8,801 bases of DNA from an uncultured Ruminococcus sp. (GTDB lineage: Bacteria > Bacillota > Clostridia > Oscillospirales > Ruminococcaceae), in the NCBI GenBank assembly GCA_902783235.1, contig CACZQG010000258.1:1-8801 (forward strand), read 5' to 3'. Shown in pieces: positions 1 to 5,773 of this stretch. The position numbers and the translations under genes are program-made. Position 1 is the stretch's first letter; each line of letters starts with the position of its first letter. The notes beneath the pieces are model-generated. The model did not search any database. It was not told the origin of the DNA and saw only the letters and a program-made list of their open reading frames with translations.

Positions 1-106
1 CGATACAAATCTTGACGGAGCTGTAGATACCCTTGATCTTTCTCTGCTTATTGAGTATAACCTGGGCACCGCACAGTTTCCCGATATAAGATCACTTATA
101 AATTAA
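1..106 (+). CDS. C-terminal end of a dockerin-containing protein (partial)
   Basis: The frame is open from the left edge (first full codon at base 2) and stops at TAA 104-106, giving 34 visible residues. They begin with a calcium-binding loop of the dockerin F-hand type, DTNLDGAVDTLD, with Asp/Asn at loop positions 1, 3, 5, 9 and 12 and Gly at 6. A helix LSLLIEYNLG follows, matching the usual dockerin pattern of paired leucines, an aromatic residue and LG. A short tail closes the protein. Type I dockerins have two such repeats, normally at the C-terminus, so this is probably the second. Dockerins anchor secreted glycoside hydrolases and related proteins to cohesins of a cellulosome. The catalytic part lies outside the window, so the enzyme type is unknown. 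A free-standing EF-hand protein is a less likely alternative. Confidence 0.75.
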   Translation, partial: DTNLDGAVDTLDLSLLIEYNLGTAQFPDIRSLIN

Positions 107-112
107 TAGGAT

Positions 113-132
113 CATGGCTTTTAAAAGTCATG
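113..132. repeat. Perfect-length inverted repeat after the dockerin gene
   Basis: CATGGCTTTT (113-122) is followed directly by AAAAGTCATG (123-132). The arms are complementary over ten positions with one G-U pair, so the RNA would form a hairpin with a small TTAA-type loop. It lies 7 bases after the dockerin stop codon. No T tract follows, so it is not a classical intrinsic terminator. It could act as a 3'-end stabilising hairpin. Confidence 0.5.
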
Positions 133-140
133 AAGTTCAA

Positions 141-320
141 TTAAGACAACACCGTACAAAGACCGCTTGGAAGCTTTGCACGTCATCTGCTTGCAGATTT
201 TCCGTCATAGCACACAAAATTTCTTTGCAATACGCCAGTATTCCTGCATCAATTTTATGCACTCTGACGAAAAATCTGACTTTGCATCTGATGCACAATC
301 TTTGTGCGGTATTGCCTAAA
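141..320. repeat. MITE-like long imperfect palindrome
   Basis: The outer arms are CAACACCGTACAAAGA (147-162) and the reverse complement of 299-314, CAATACCGCACAAAGA, which agree at 14 of 16 positions. Agreement continues weakly outward to about 141 and 320. A second pair of arms, 194-207 and 265-278, agrees at 13 of 14. At the centre AATAC (229-233) and GTATT (238-242) form a small hairpin around GCCA. All three pairs share nearly the same centre (about 231-236), so the stretch can fold into one long hairpin. The 5-mer AATTA flanks it on both sides (139-143 and 321-325), which could be a target duplication or chance in AT-rich DNA. There is no coding capacity. This architecture fits a non-autonomous miniature element. 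Copy number in the genome is unknown from this window. Confidence 0.55.
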
Positions 321-401
321 AATTATTTTTTTCGTATAGCTTTTCTTACTATCAATTCTTTATGCCTTAAAGCAATAATGTGTCACCGGATTTATGTAAA
401 T

Positions 402-435
402 AAAAATTGCCGAACAAAACTCGTTCGGCATTTTT
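402..435. terminator. Bidirectional intrinsic terminator between the dockerin gene and dapB
   Basis: TGCCGAAC (408-415) pairs perfectly with GTTCGGCA (423-430) around a 7-base loop, giving an 8-bp GC-rich stem. On the plus strand it is followed by TTTTT (431-435). On the minus strand the A run at 402-406 supplies a U tract one base beyond the stem. It therefore suits termination of both convergent units: the dockerin gene from the left and the asd-dapA-dapB operon from the right, whose last stop codon is about 90 bases away. Confidence 0.85.
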
Positions 436-518
436 ATATCATTTTTACGATCCTTGCGAGCCTTATATGCCTGCCGCCATCAAATACAGCATGGGGAATA
501 CTTTATGCATTATATCTC

Positions 519-1277
519 TCACGCATTATCTACTACATTTCCCATATCATAGAGACCTGGCTGACATCCCTTAACGAATACCGCAGCATTTACCGAGCCC
601 TCAGCAAAAACATTTTTTGAAGCCGCAGAATGAGTAAGAGTTATTGTCTCATCGTTACCGGCAAATAATACTTCATGAACTCCTACGATAGTACCACCTC
701 TTACAGCGTGTATTCCTATCTCAGACTGTTCCCTTTTCTGACGGCGTGAATGTCTGTCATAAACGTACTTCATTTCGTTATTCTTGGTTTCGTTTATAGC
801 ATTGGCTATCATCAGTGCGGTACCGCTGGGAGCATCTATCTTCTGATTGTGATGCTTTTCTATTATCTCTATGTCAAACTGATCTCCAAGTATAGCTGTT
901 GCTTTTTTCGCAAGCTGTACCAATAGATTTATACCCAATGACATATTCCAGGAAAAGAATACAGGTATCTGTGCGGATACTTTCTTTATATCAGCTATCT
1001 GCTCCTCGCTGTAGCCTGTAGTTGCCAGAACTACAGGAACACCAGTTGTAAGGCAATAGTCCAGAATGGATTGTAAGCATGATGGATGAGAATAATCAAT
1101 AATAACATCCGGCTTTTCATTCATTTCCGTAAGTGCCTTGTATACCGGAAAATCAGCATATCTGTCAGTATTAAGATCAATACCGGCAACTACATTACAG
1201 TCCTCACGATTCTGAACACACTCATACACCTTTTTACCCATTTTGCCGTTTGCACCGCAAATTACAATATTTGTCAT
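519..1277 (-). CDS. dapB: 4-hydroxy-tetrahydrodipicolinate reductase
   Basis: DapB reduces the dapA product to tetrahydrodipicolinate with NAD(P)H, the second committed step of diaminopimelate and lysine synthesis in the cytoplasm. With the ATG at 1277 the protein has 252 residues, a normal family length. The N-terminal Rossmann domain opens with the dinucleotide loop GANGKMG (8-14). The C-terminal domain carries the family signature EKHHNQKIDAPSGTA (140-154), which contains the catalytic His and Lys, and RGGTIVGVHEV (193-203). A GTG 27 bases upstream (1304) is also in frame. I chose 1277 because AGAAAGGA sits about 8 bases before it and because the homologous N-terminus (MTNIVICGANG) begins there. 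It is the last gene of the asd-dapA-dapB block, 189 bases after dapA, and precedes the terminator at 402-435. It would be controlled by the lysine riboswitch if transcribed through. Confidence 0.96.
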   Translation of the reverse strand: MTNIVICGANGKMGKKVYECVQNREDCNVVAGIDLNTDRYADFPVYKALTEMNEKPDVIIDYSHPSCLQSILDYCLTTGVPVVLATTGYSEEQIADIKKVSAQIPVFFSWNMSLGINLLVQLAKKATAILGDQFDIEIIEKHHNQKIDAPSGTALMIANAINETKNNEMKYVYDRHSRRQKREQSEIGIHAVRGGTIVGVHEVLFAGNDETITLTHSAASKNVFAEGSVNAAVFVKGCQPGLYDMGNVVDNA

Positions 1278-1466
1278 TTTTACGTTCCTTTCTTCCGCAT
1301 TCACTGCTTTTCCGGATCAGCAGACTGACAGAACATACTTGTTTCCTGTCATTTCTGATTCATAGTCTGTATACCTGTGACGAAAGCTCGACAAAGCTGT
1401 CCCACAACCTGTTAGCACCTGCTTTATCAAGGATTAGTATGGGAAACGTATACAGCTTCATACCGG

Positions 1467-2357
1467 TCAGATAAGAGAATGCTTTTTCATGGATGCCTTC
1501 AGCTTTTCCAGATTGGCAGCTTCCATTTCGCACAGGGGAAGTCTGCACGGTCCCGAAGGCACCTTCATAAGGTTCATAGCTTCCTTTACAGGAATTGGAT
1601 TCACCTCAATAAACAGATCGTTTATAAGCTCCAGATACTCAAGCTGCATCTTACTTGCTTCCTTGAAGTTACCGTCAAGACAATACTGTGTCATATCATG
1701 AGTCTCTTTGGGCATTATGTTCGAGAGAACAGATATAACGCCCTTAGCACCCAGTGACATCATAGCCACTGTCATATCATCATTGCCGCTGTATATATCA
1801 AGTATATCGCCGCATTCAGCAATAAGCTTTGTGGTATAGCTCATATTACCGCTGGCTTCCTTAACACCTACTATATTCTTATGCTTTGCCAGGGTTTTAT
1901 ATGTTTCCATGGAAATATTAATGCCGCCTGTACGTCCCGGGATATTGTAGAGTATTACAGGAATATCTACCGCATCAGCAGCCACTGTGAAATGGGATAT
2001 AAGCCCCTTTTGTGTAGCCTTGTTATAATAAGGAGTTACCAGCAGCAGCGCATCTGCGCCCTTGTCCTGTGCAGCCTTGGAAAGCTCTGCGGAATACTTG
2101 GTATCATTACTGCCGGTACCTGCAATAACAGGTACTCTGCCTTTTACCTGCTCCACACAGAAGCGAATACATTCAATGTGCTCCTCGTCTGTCATAGTGG
2201 AAGCCTCACCTGTAGTGCCACATACTACTATGGCATCAGTACCATTGGTTATCTGATACTCAATATTCTCGGCAAAGCCGTTATAATTTATAGAACCATC
2301 GGCGTTCATAGGTGTTACAATAGCAACACCTGCGCCTGTGAAAATAGTATTCTTCAT
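1467..2357 (-). CDS. dapA: 4-hydroxy-tetrahydrodipicolinate synthase
   Basis: DapA condenses pyruvate with aspartate semialdehyde, the first step specific to diaminopimelate and lysine. The 296-residue protein is a complete TIM barrel of the DapA/NAL family. Visible active-site elements are GTTGE (47-51) with the proton-relay Thr, TPYYN (108-112) with the interface Tyr, YNIPGRTG (137-144) with the catalytic Tyr137 and substrate-binding Arg142, and the Schiff-base Lys166 in VGVKEASG. A longer frame reaches 2393, but the ATG at 2357 is preceded by a strong AAGGAG about 8 bases upstream and gives the usual N-terminus (MKNTIFTGAGVAIVTP). It lies 170 bases after asd and 189 bases before dapB. These gaps are rather long for an operon, but I see no promoter or terminator I would trust in them. 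Confidence 0.96.
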   Translation of the reverse strand: MKNTIFTGAGVAIVTPMNADGSINYNGFAENIEYQITNGTDAIVVCGTTGEASTMTDEEHIECIRFCVEQVKGRVPVIAGTGSNDTKYSAELSKAAQDKGADALLLVTPYYNKATQKGLISHFTVAADAVDIPVILYNIPGRTGGINISMETYKTLAKHKNIVGVKEASGNMSYTTKLIAECGDILDIYSGNDDMTVAMMSLGAKGVISVLSNIMPKETHDMTQYCLDGNFKEASKMQLEYLELINDLFIEVNPIPVKEAMNLMKVPSGPCRLPLCEMEAANLEKLKASMKKHSLI

Positions 2358-2527
2358 AAGAAAATCTCCTTTATTCTTCGGGACACTGCCCAAACCAATG
2401 CAAGCTTATGAATAGCCTTACATATGATATAAGCACTGCTTTTACCTGACTGAACTGCCCCAAGTGCTCCAATACCATAGATTGCCGTCAGATCTCAGCT
2501 TGCAGTTTGTGCCAAAGTATCACCCGA

Positions 2528-3607
2528 TCAGTCAAAGTAACCCTTAGCAGCCAACAGTTCAGCAAGAAGCACACCGCCGCCTGCTGCGCCTCTCAGTGTA
2601 TTGTGAGACAGGCATACGAATTTATAATCATACTGTGTATCCTCTCTTAGTCTGCCTACGGATACAGCCATACCGCCTTCCAGCATTCTGTCCAGCTTAG
2701 CCTGAGGACGATCATTCTCCTCAAAATAGTGTATAAACTGCTTGGGTGCTGAAGGGAGATCCAGCTCCTGCGGTGCGCCCTTGAAATTCTTCCACTTTTC
2801 CAGTATCTCTTCCTTTGTAGGCTTTTTGTCAAAGGATACAAACACAGCTGCTGTGTGACCATCGGAAACCGGAACTCTCAGACACTGTGTTGTTATAGCC
2901 GGTGCTGAAGCCTTGACTATCTCATTACCTTCGATATGACCCCATACCTTCAATGGCTCCTGCTCGGATTTTTCCTCCTCGCCGCCGATATAGGGAATAA
3001 GGTTATCTACCATTTCAGGCCATCTTTCAAATGTCTTGCCTGCTCCGGATATTGCCTGATATGTGCAGGCAAGTACCTTTGTAATACCAAATTCCATAAG
3101 AGGATTAAGTGCGGGAACATAGCTCTGTATTGAACAGTTGGATTTCACCGCTATAAAGCCCTTCTTAGTACCCAGACGTTTCTTCTGAGCCTCTATGATC
3201 TCAATATGCTTATCATTTATCTCCGGTACTACCATAGGTACATCGGGAGTAAATCTGTTAGCAGAGTTGTTGGAAACTACAGGTATCTCAGCCTTGGCAT
3301 ATTTTTCCTCCAGAGCCCTGATCTCCTCTTTCTTCATGTCAACTGCACAGAATACAAAATCCACCAGCTGGGCGATCTTGTCAATATCCTCCTCAGCATT
3401 GAGTATCACCATGCTCTTCATTTTTTCAGGCATAGGTGCTGTCATTGCCCATCTGTTGGATACTGCTTCCTCATAAGTCTTGCCTGCGGAACGAGGTGAT
3501 GCAGCCAGTGCTGTTACCTCAAACCAAGGATGCTCTGCCAGCAATGTAGCAAATCTCTGCCCTACCATACCTGTTGCACCAATGATACCTGCTCTGTAAT
3601 GTTTCAT
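2528..3607 (-). CDS. asd: Aspartate-semialdehyde dehydrogenase (archaeal/fungal-type)
   Basis: This enzyme reduces aspartyl phosphate to aspartate semialdehyde with NADPH, the branch metabolite for lysine, diaminopimelate, threonine and methionine. The 359-residue protein opens with the nucleotide-binding loop GATGMVG (10-16). The catalytic Cys158 lies in KSNCSIQSYVPALNP. The substrate- and base-forming stretch LRVPVSDGHTAAV supplies Arg244 and His251. Length and these motifs resemble the branch first described in archaea and fungi rather than the E. coli type. The ATG at 3607 is preferred over an upstream ATG at 3625, because the upstream one overlaps the Shine-Dalgarno sequence TTAGGAG that serves 3607. 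As first gene of the minus-strand block it is directly downstream of the L-box riboswitch and its terminator, so excess lysine should shut off its transcription. Confidence 0.95.
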   Translation of the reverse strand: MKHYRAGIIGATGMVGQRFATLLAEHPWFEVTALAASPRSAGKTYEEAVSNRWAMTAPMPEKMKSMVILNAEEDIDKIAQLVDFVFCAVDMKKEEIRALEEKYAKAEIPVVSNNSANRFTPDVPMVVPEINDKHIEIIEAQKKRLGTKKGFIAVKSNCSIQSYVPALNPLMEFGITKVLACTYQAISGAGKTFERWPEMVDNLIPYIGGEEEKSEQEPLKVWGHIEGNEIVKASAPAITTQCLRVPVSDGHTAAVFVSFDKKPTKEEILEKWKNFKGAPQELDLPSAPKQFIHYFEENDRPQAKLDRMLEGGMAVSVGRLREDTQYDYKFVCLSHNTLRGAAGGGVLLAELLAAKGYFD

Positions 3608-3644
3608 AAAAACTACTCCTAACATAAAAAAATTACAAAAAAAT

Positions 3645-3667
3645 CAAAAAACCGGTTGAAAACCGGC
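3645..3667 (-). terminator. Riboswitch-controlled intrinsic terminator upstream of asd
   Basis: On the minus strand CCGGTT (complement of 3661-3666) pairs with AACCGG (complement of 3652-3657) around a three-base loop. A run of six U follows (3651-3646), with a second U-rich stretch shortly after. The hairpin sits between the lysine aptamer and the asd start codon. Its 5' half also takes part in an alternative helix with the aptamer side, as expected for a transcriptional attenuator. Confidence 0.85.
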
Positions 3668-3723
3668 TCATCATGCGTTATAATAGAAATGATGACATTT
3701 GCTTAAAAAAGCATAGTGCCGAT
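3662..3723 (-). promoter_or_regulatory. Antiterminator of the lysine switch
   Basis: On the minus strand AUCGGC (complement of 3718-3723) can pair with GCCGGU (complement of 3662-3667) over six positions, one of them G-U. Immediately inside this helix UCAUCAU (3689-3695) pairs perfectly with AUGAUGA (3668-3674), so the two helices stack on the 3' side. A 5-bp hairpin UGCUU/AAGCA (3700-3713) sits in the one-sided insert. The outer helix consumes the AUC that forms part of P1 (CUAUC, 3721-3725) and the 5' half of the terminator. Aptamer P1 plus terminator and this structure are therefore mutually exclusive. Confidence 0.7.
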
Positions 3724-3886
3724 AGCTCTCCACCATACGCTGATGACAATCATGACCCTGTTAAGATCATGACCAGAACAGCCTTTACCGGAGACTGTCC
3801 TTCGGCGGTATTGCCTTTTGCGTCTGCATAATGCGGAATGGTTTTCCTGTCAGACGTTACTCATCGCAACCGCACCTCTACCTAAT
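3721..3886 (-). promoter_or_regulatory. Lysine riboswitch (L-box) aptamer
   Basis: Read on the minus strand, the leader begins GGTAGAGGTGCGG, contains AGTAAC shortly after, then the core ACCGCCGAAGGACAG, and ends GGTGGAGAGCTATC. These are the conserved blocks of the L-box aptamer. P1 is GGUAG (about 3882-3886) paired with CUAUC (3721-3725). An internal stem CGTCTG/CAGACG is also visible. The element fills most of the roughly 340-base gap between asd and queA. It lies just after the -10 box of a good promoter, so the transcript starts at or next to P1. Position ahead of asd, dapA and dapB fits lysine-dependent premature termination. A T-box was considered, but its specifier and T-box motifs are absent. 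Confidence 0.93.
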
Positions 3887-3890
3887 ATTA

Positions 3891-3919
3891 ATAATATCAT
3901 GTTTAAAGTCGGTTGTCAA
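3891..3919 (-). promoter_or_regulatory. Sigma-A promoter of the asd-dapA-dapB operon
   Basis: On the minus strand a perfect -35 box TTGACA (complement of 3914-3919) is separated by exactly 17 bases from TATTAT (complement of 3891-3896), a one-mismatch -10 box. The predicted start, about 7 bases further, is near 3884, at the 5' strand of riboswitch stem P1. The promoter lies 30 bases from the divergent queA start codon, so the two transcription units share a very compact control region. Confidence 0.85.
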
Positions 3920-3948
3920 TACATTTTTTAAAATAAAGAGGAATTATT

Positions 3949-4974
3949 ATGAAAAAATCAGATTTTTATTACCAACTTCCCCCGGAGCTTATTGCTCAGA
4001 CCCCTGTTGAGCCGCGAAATGCATCCCGTCTTATGAAAATAAACAAGGAGACCGGTGAGATCACCCACGATCACTTCTATAATCTATGCGATCACCTTAA
4101 AAAAGGTGACTTACTGGTGCTTAACGATTCCAGAGTACTCCCTGCCAGACTGTACGGCGAAAAAAAGGGTACCGGCAGCTTTATAGAGTTCCTGCTTTTA
4201 GAACAGCTGGGGGATAAGGTATGGGAGATCATCTGCCGCCCCGGTAAAAAAGCCAAAGCAGGCACACAGTTTGTTTTTGGCGGCGGAAAGCTTACTGCAA
4301 CTGTCACAGATGTTAAGGATGACGGCAACAGAATAGTAAAGTTTGACTGCAACGGCAGCTTTTACGCAGTCCTCGACGAGATAGGTCAAATGCCCCTCCC
4401 CCCTTACATCACCGAGAAGCTCAAAGACAAGGAGCGCTATCAGACGGTATATTCAAGAGAGCTGGGCTCTGCTGCCGCTCCCACGGCAGGACTGCATTTT
4501 ACAAAGGAAATGCTAACAGAGATCAAATCTATGGGGGTTGACATTGCATATGTGACTCTCCATGTAGGTCTTGGCACCTTCCGACCTGTCAAAGAGGAAA
4601 ATATCCTCGATCATAAAATGCACAGCGAACACTTTGAGCTTAACATCGACACTGCGGAAAAGATCAATAAAACCAAGCAAAACGGCGGAAGAGTAATAGC
4701 AGTCGGTACTACCTCATGCAGGACGCTGGAAAGCGCAGAGCTGGAAAACGGACTTGTAATGCCGGGAGAAGGCTATACAGACATATTTATCTATCCCGGG
4801 TACAAATTCAAAGTGATAGACGGTCTTATCACCAATTTTCATCTGCCGGAAAGCACACTCATCATGCTTGTGTCGGCTTTTCTGGGCTATGATAAGACCA
4901 TGAACGCTTATAAGACCGCTGTAGATGAAAAGTACAGATTTTTTAGTTTTGGGGATTCGATGGCGATACTGTGA
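3949..4974 (+). CDS. queA: S-adenosylmethionine:tRNA ribosyltransferase-isomerase
   Basis: QueA transfers and isomerises the ribosyl moiety of S-adenosylmethionine onto preQ1 in tRNA to give epoxyqueuosine, the penultimate step of queuosine synthesis at the wobble position of GUN-anticodon tRNAs. The 341-residue protein is full length. Recognisable blocks are the N-terminus [28 protein letters not shown] (56-68), MPLPPYI (148-154), AAPTAGLHF (176-184), [11 protein letters not shown] (204-214), HSEHFEL (225-231), [12 protein letters not shown] (251-262), [11 protein letters not shown] (294-304) and the C-terminal FFSFGDSM. The ATG at 3949 has AGAGGA six bases upstream. The gene is divergent from the lysine operon. 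I found no convincing promoter on this strand; it must overlap the asd promoter and riboswitch region. Its pathway partner tgt is about 1.3 kb downstream on the same strand. Confidence 0.97.
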   Translation: MKKSDFYYQLPPELIAQTPVEPRNASRLMKINKETGEITHDHFYNLCDHLKKGDLLVLNDSRVLPARLYGEKKGTGSFIEFLLLEQLGDKVWEIICRPGKKAKAGTQFVFGGGKLTATVTDVKDDGNRIVKFDCNGSFYAVLDEIGQMPLPPYITEKLKDKERYQTVYSRELGSAAAPTAGLHFTKEMLTEIKSMGVDIAYVTLHVGLGTFRPVKEENILDHKMHSEHFELNIDTAEKINKTKQNGGRVIAVGTTSCRTLESAELENGLVMPGEGYTDIFIYPGYKFKVIDGLITNFHLPESTLIMLVSAFLGYDKTMNAYKTAVDEKYRFFSFGDSMAIL

Positions 4975-4976
4975 CC

Positions 4977-5001
4977 AATGCGTAATTCGTAATGCGTAAT
5001 T
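4977..5001. repeat. Short tandem repeat of AATGCGTAATT
   Basis: AATGCGTAATT occurs at 4977-4987 and again at 4991-5001, a 14-base period with CGT between the copies. It starts two bases after the queA stop codon. It is directly followed by the hairpin at 5006-5022, and the two may belong to one repeated unit. Confidence 0.7.
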
Positions 5002-5005
5002 AAGG

Positions 5006-5022
5006 TGTCGGCAGAGCCGACA
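5006..5022. repeat. Perfect hairpin TGTCGGC-AGA-GCCGACA
   Basis: A perfect 7-bp GC-rich stem with a 3-base loop lies 31 bases after the queA stop codon. No T tract follows on the plus strand (GATCTTGA), so termination would be weak or factor-dependent. It may instead be a REP-like unit linked to the adjacent tandem repeat. Confidence 0.55.
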
Positions 5023-5180
5023 GATCTTGAAATACCTGTGCATTTGCGAAACTGTTCATCAATGCAGAAACGAGTTAAAAAAGCAAAACCTAAAAAGCTT
5101 TCTCAAAATTGCCCCTTCGTTAAGCAAGCCTAATTATAAACTGCCGCAGGGCATAGCCGCTTATATGGAGCAGTCACATC

Positions 5181-5270
5181 AAAGTAACGGCACGCTCCGT
5201 TTCTTTACTAAATTTTTCTTTATGAAAGAACAATTTTTCGCTTATCGAAGCCGGCGTTTCTTTATCGAAT
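5181..5270. repeat. Cluster of three inverted repeats
   Basis: AAAGTAACGG (5181-5190) pairs with CCGTTTCTTT (5197-5206) at nine of ten positions. TTCTTT (5216-5221) pairs with AAAGAA (5225-5230) around ATG. TTTCTTTAT (5247-5255) pairs perfectly with ATAAAGAAA (5262-5270) around six bases. The motif TTTCTTTA recurs (5201-5208 with one neighbouring copy at 5247-5254), which suggests an internally repeated, structured element rather than coding sequence. Confidence 0.55.
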
Positions 5271-5358
5271 AATAAAGAAAAAAACAAATGCAGAGTGGAA
5301 TTTAAAAGAATAAAATTATGGAAAATAAAAAACATTTACACAGAGAGAGGAAAACCGC

Positions 5359-5763
5359 ATGAACATAACCTACAAAGACACTCACGACTTTACTCCAAAG
5401 CAGCTTGAAGAGCTGTTTTTGTCGGTGGAGTGGTCATCGGGTCACTACCCGGAAAAGCTGGCTATAGCCATGAAAAATTTTGAGACTGTTTACACCGCCT
5501 GGGACGACGATAAGCTCATAGGACTTATCTGCGCCCTTGACGACGGCATCATGACCGCATACATACACTATATGCTGGTGCGTCCCGAATATCAGGGCAA
5601 GGGAATAGGCAAAACGCTTATGGAAAAATGCAAGGAAAAGTATAAGGACTATCTGCGCATAGTATTGGTATCATACAACGAGGAAGCAGGCTTTTACGAA
5701 TCCTGCGGCTTTAAGAGAGAAGAAAAGTCAAGTCCAATGTTTATAACAACTCTTTGGACGTAA
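5359..5763 (+). CDS. GNAT family N-acetyltransferase
   Basis: The 134-residue protein has the single-domain GNAT fold signature. Motif A is MLVRPEYQGKGIGKTLM (72-88), whose QGKGIG loop binds the pyrophosphate of acetyl-CoA. Motif B is FYESCGFKR (112-120). The N-terminal pattern with FTPKQLEELFLSVEW and SSGHYPEKL resembles small uncharacterised acetyltransferases of Firmicutes. The acyl acceptor cannot be told from sequence. The ATG at 5359 has GAGAGG eight bases upstream. It is followed by the membrane-protein gene with only ten bases between stop and start, so the two are co-transcribed and probably continue into tgt. No functional link with queuosine is evident. Confidence 0.9.
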   Translation: MNITYKDTHDFTPKQLEELFLSVEWSSGHYPEKLAIAMKNFETVYTAWDDDKLIGLICALDDGIMTAYIHYMLVRPEYQGKGIGKTLMEKCKEKYKDYLRIVLVSYNEEAGFYESCGFKREEKSSPMFITTLWT

Positions 5764-5773
5764 GGAGTTGACC

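Larger units (their letters stand above)
107..518. other. Gene-free region between the dockerin gene and dapB
   Basis: About 410 bases separate two convergent genes. I see no credible gene. An open frame on the plus strand (114-620) crosses the region but has no ribosome-binding site, runs into the 3' end of dapB and reads as random sequence. What the region does contain is a 10-bp-arm inverted repeat just after the dockerin stop, a large palindromic repeat (141-320), and a hairpin with flanking A and T runs (402-435). Bases 440-518, downstream of dapB, show nothing recognisable. Confidence 0.7.
4975..5358 (+). other. Repeat- and hairpin-rich gap after queA
   Basis: These 384 bases hold a short tandem repeat (4977-5001), a 7-bp hairpin (5006-5022) and three more hairpins between 5181 and 5270. 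An open frame of 81 codons (5027-5272) crosses it, but I see no proper Shine-Dalgarno sequence before it. Its end is built of the inverted repeats, with Phe- and Arg-rich low-complexity translation, so I do not call it a gene. Bases 5280-5350 are A-rich and probably carry the promoter and leader of the acetyltransferase gene, but no clear -35/-10 pair stands out. The composition suggests one or more dispersed intergenic repeats. Confidence 0.55.

Noticed and set aside
114..620. Plus-strand frame of 168 codons in the left intergenic region
   Set aside because: It has no Shine-Dalgarno sequence, starts inside a hairpin, runs through the palindromic repeat and the terminator, and ends antisense inside dapB.
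1360..1548. Minus-strand frame of 62 codons overlapping the 3' end of dapA
   Set aside because: It overlaps dapA in another frame. Its in-gap part (33 codons from an internal ATG) lacks a ribosome-binding site and resembles no known protein.
3608..3948. T-box leader as an alternative to the lysine riboswitch
   Set aside because: The conserved T-box sequence and specifier loop are absent, whereas all main L-box blocks are present.
5027..5272. Plus-strand frame of 81 codons after queA
   Set aside because: It has no good ribosome-binding site, and its C-terminal half is translated inverted repeats; treated as repeat sequence.
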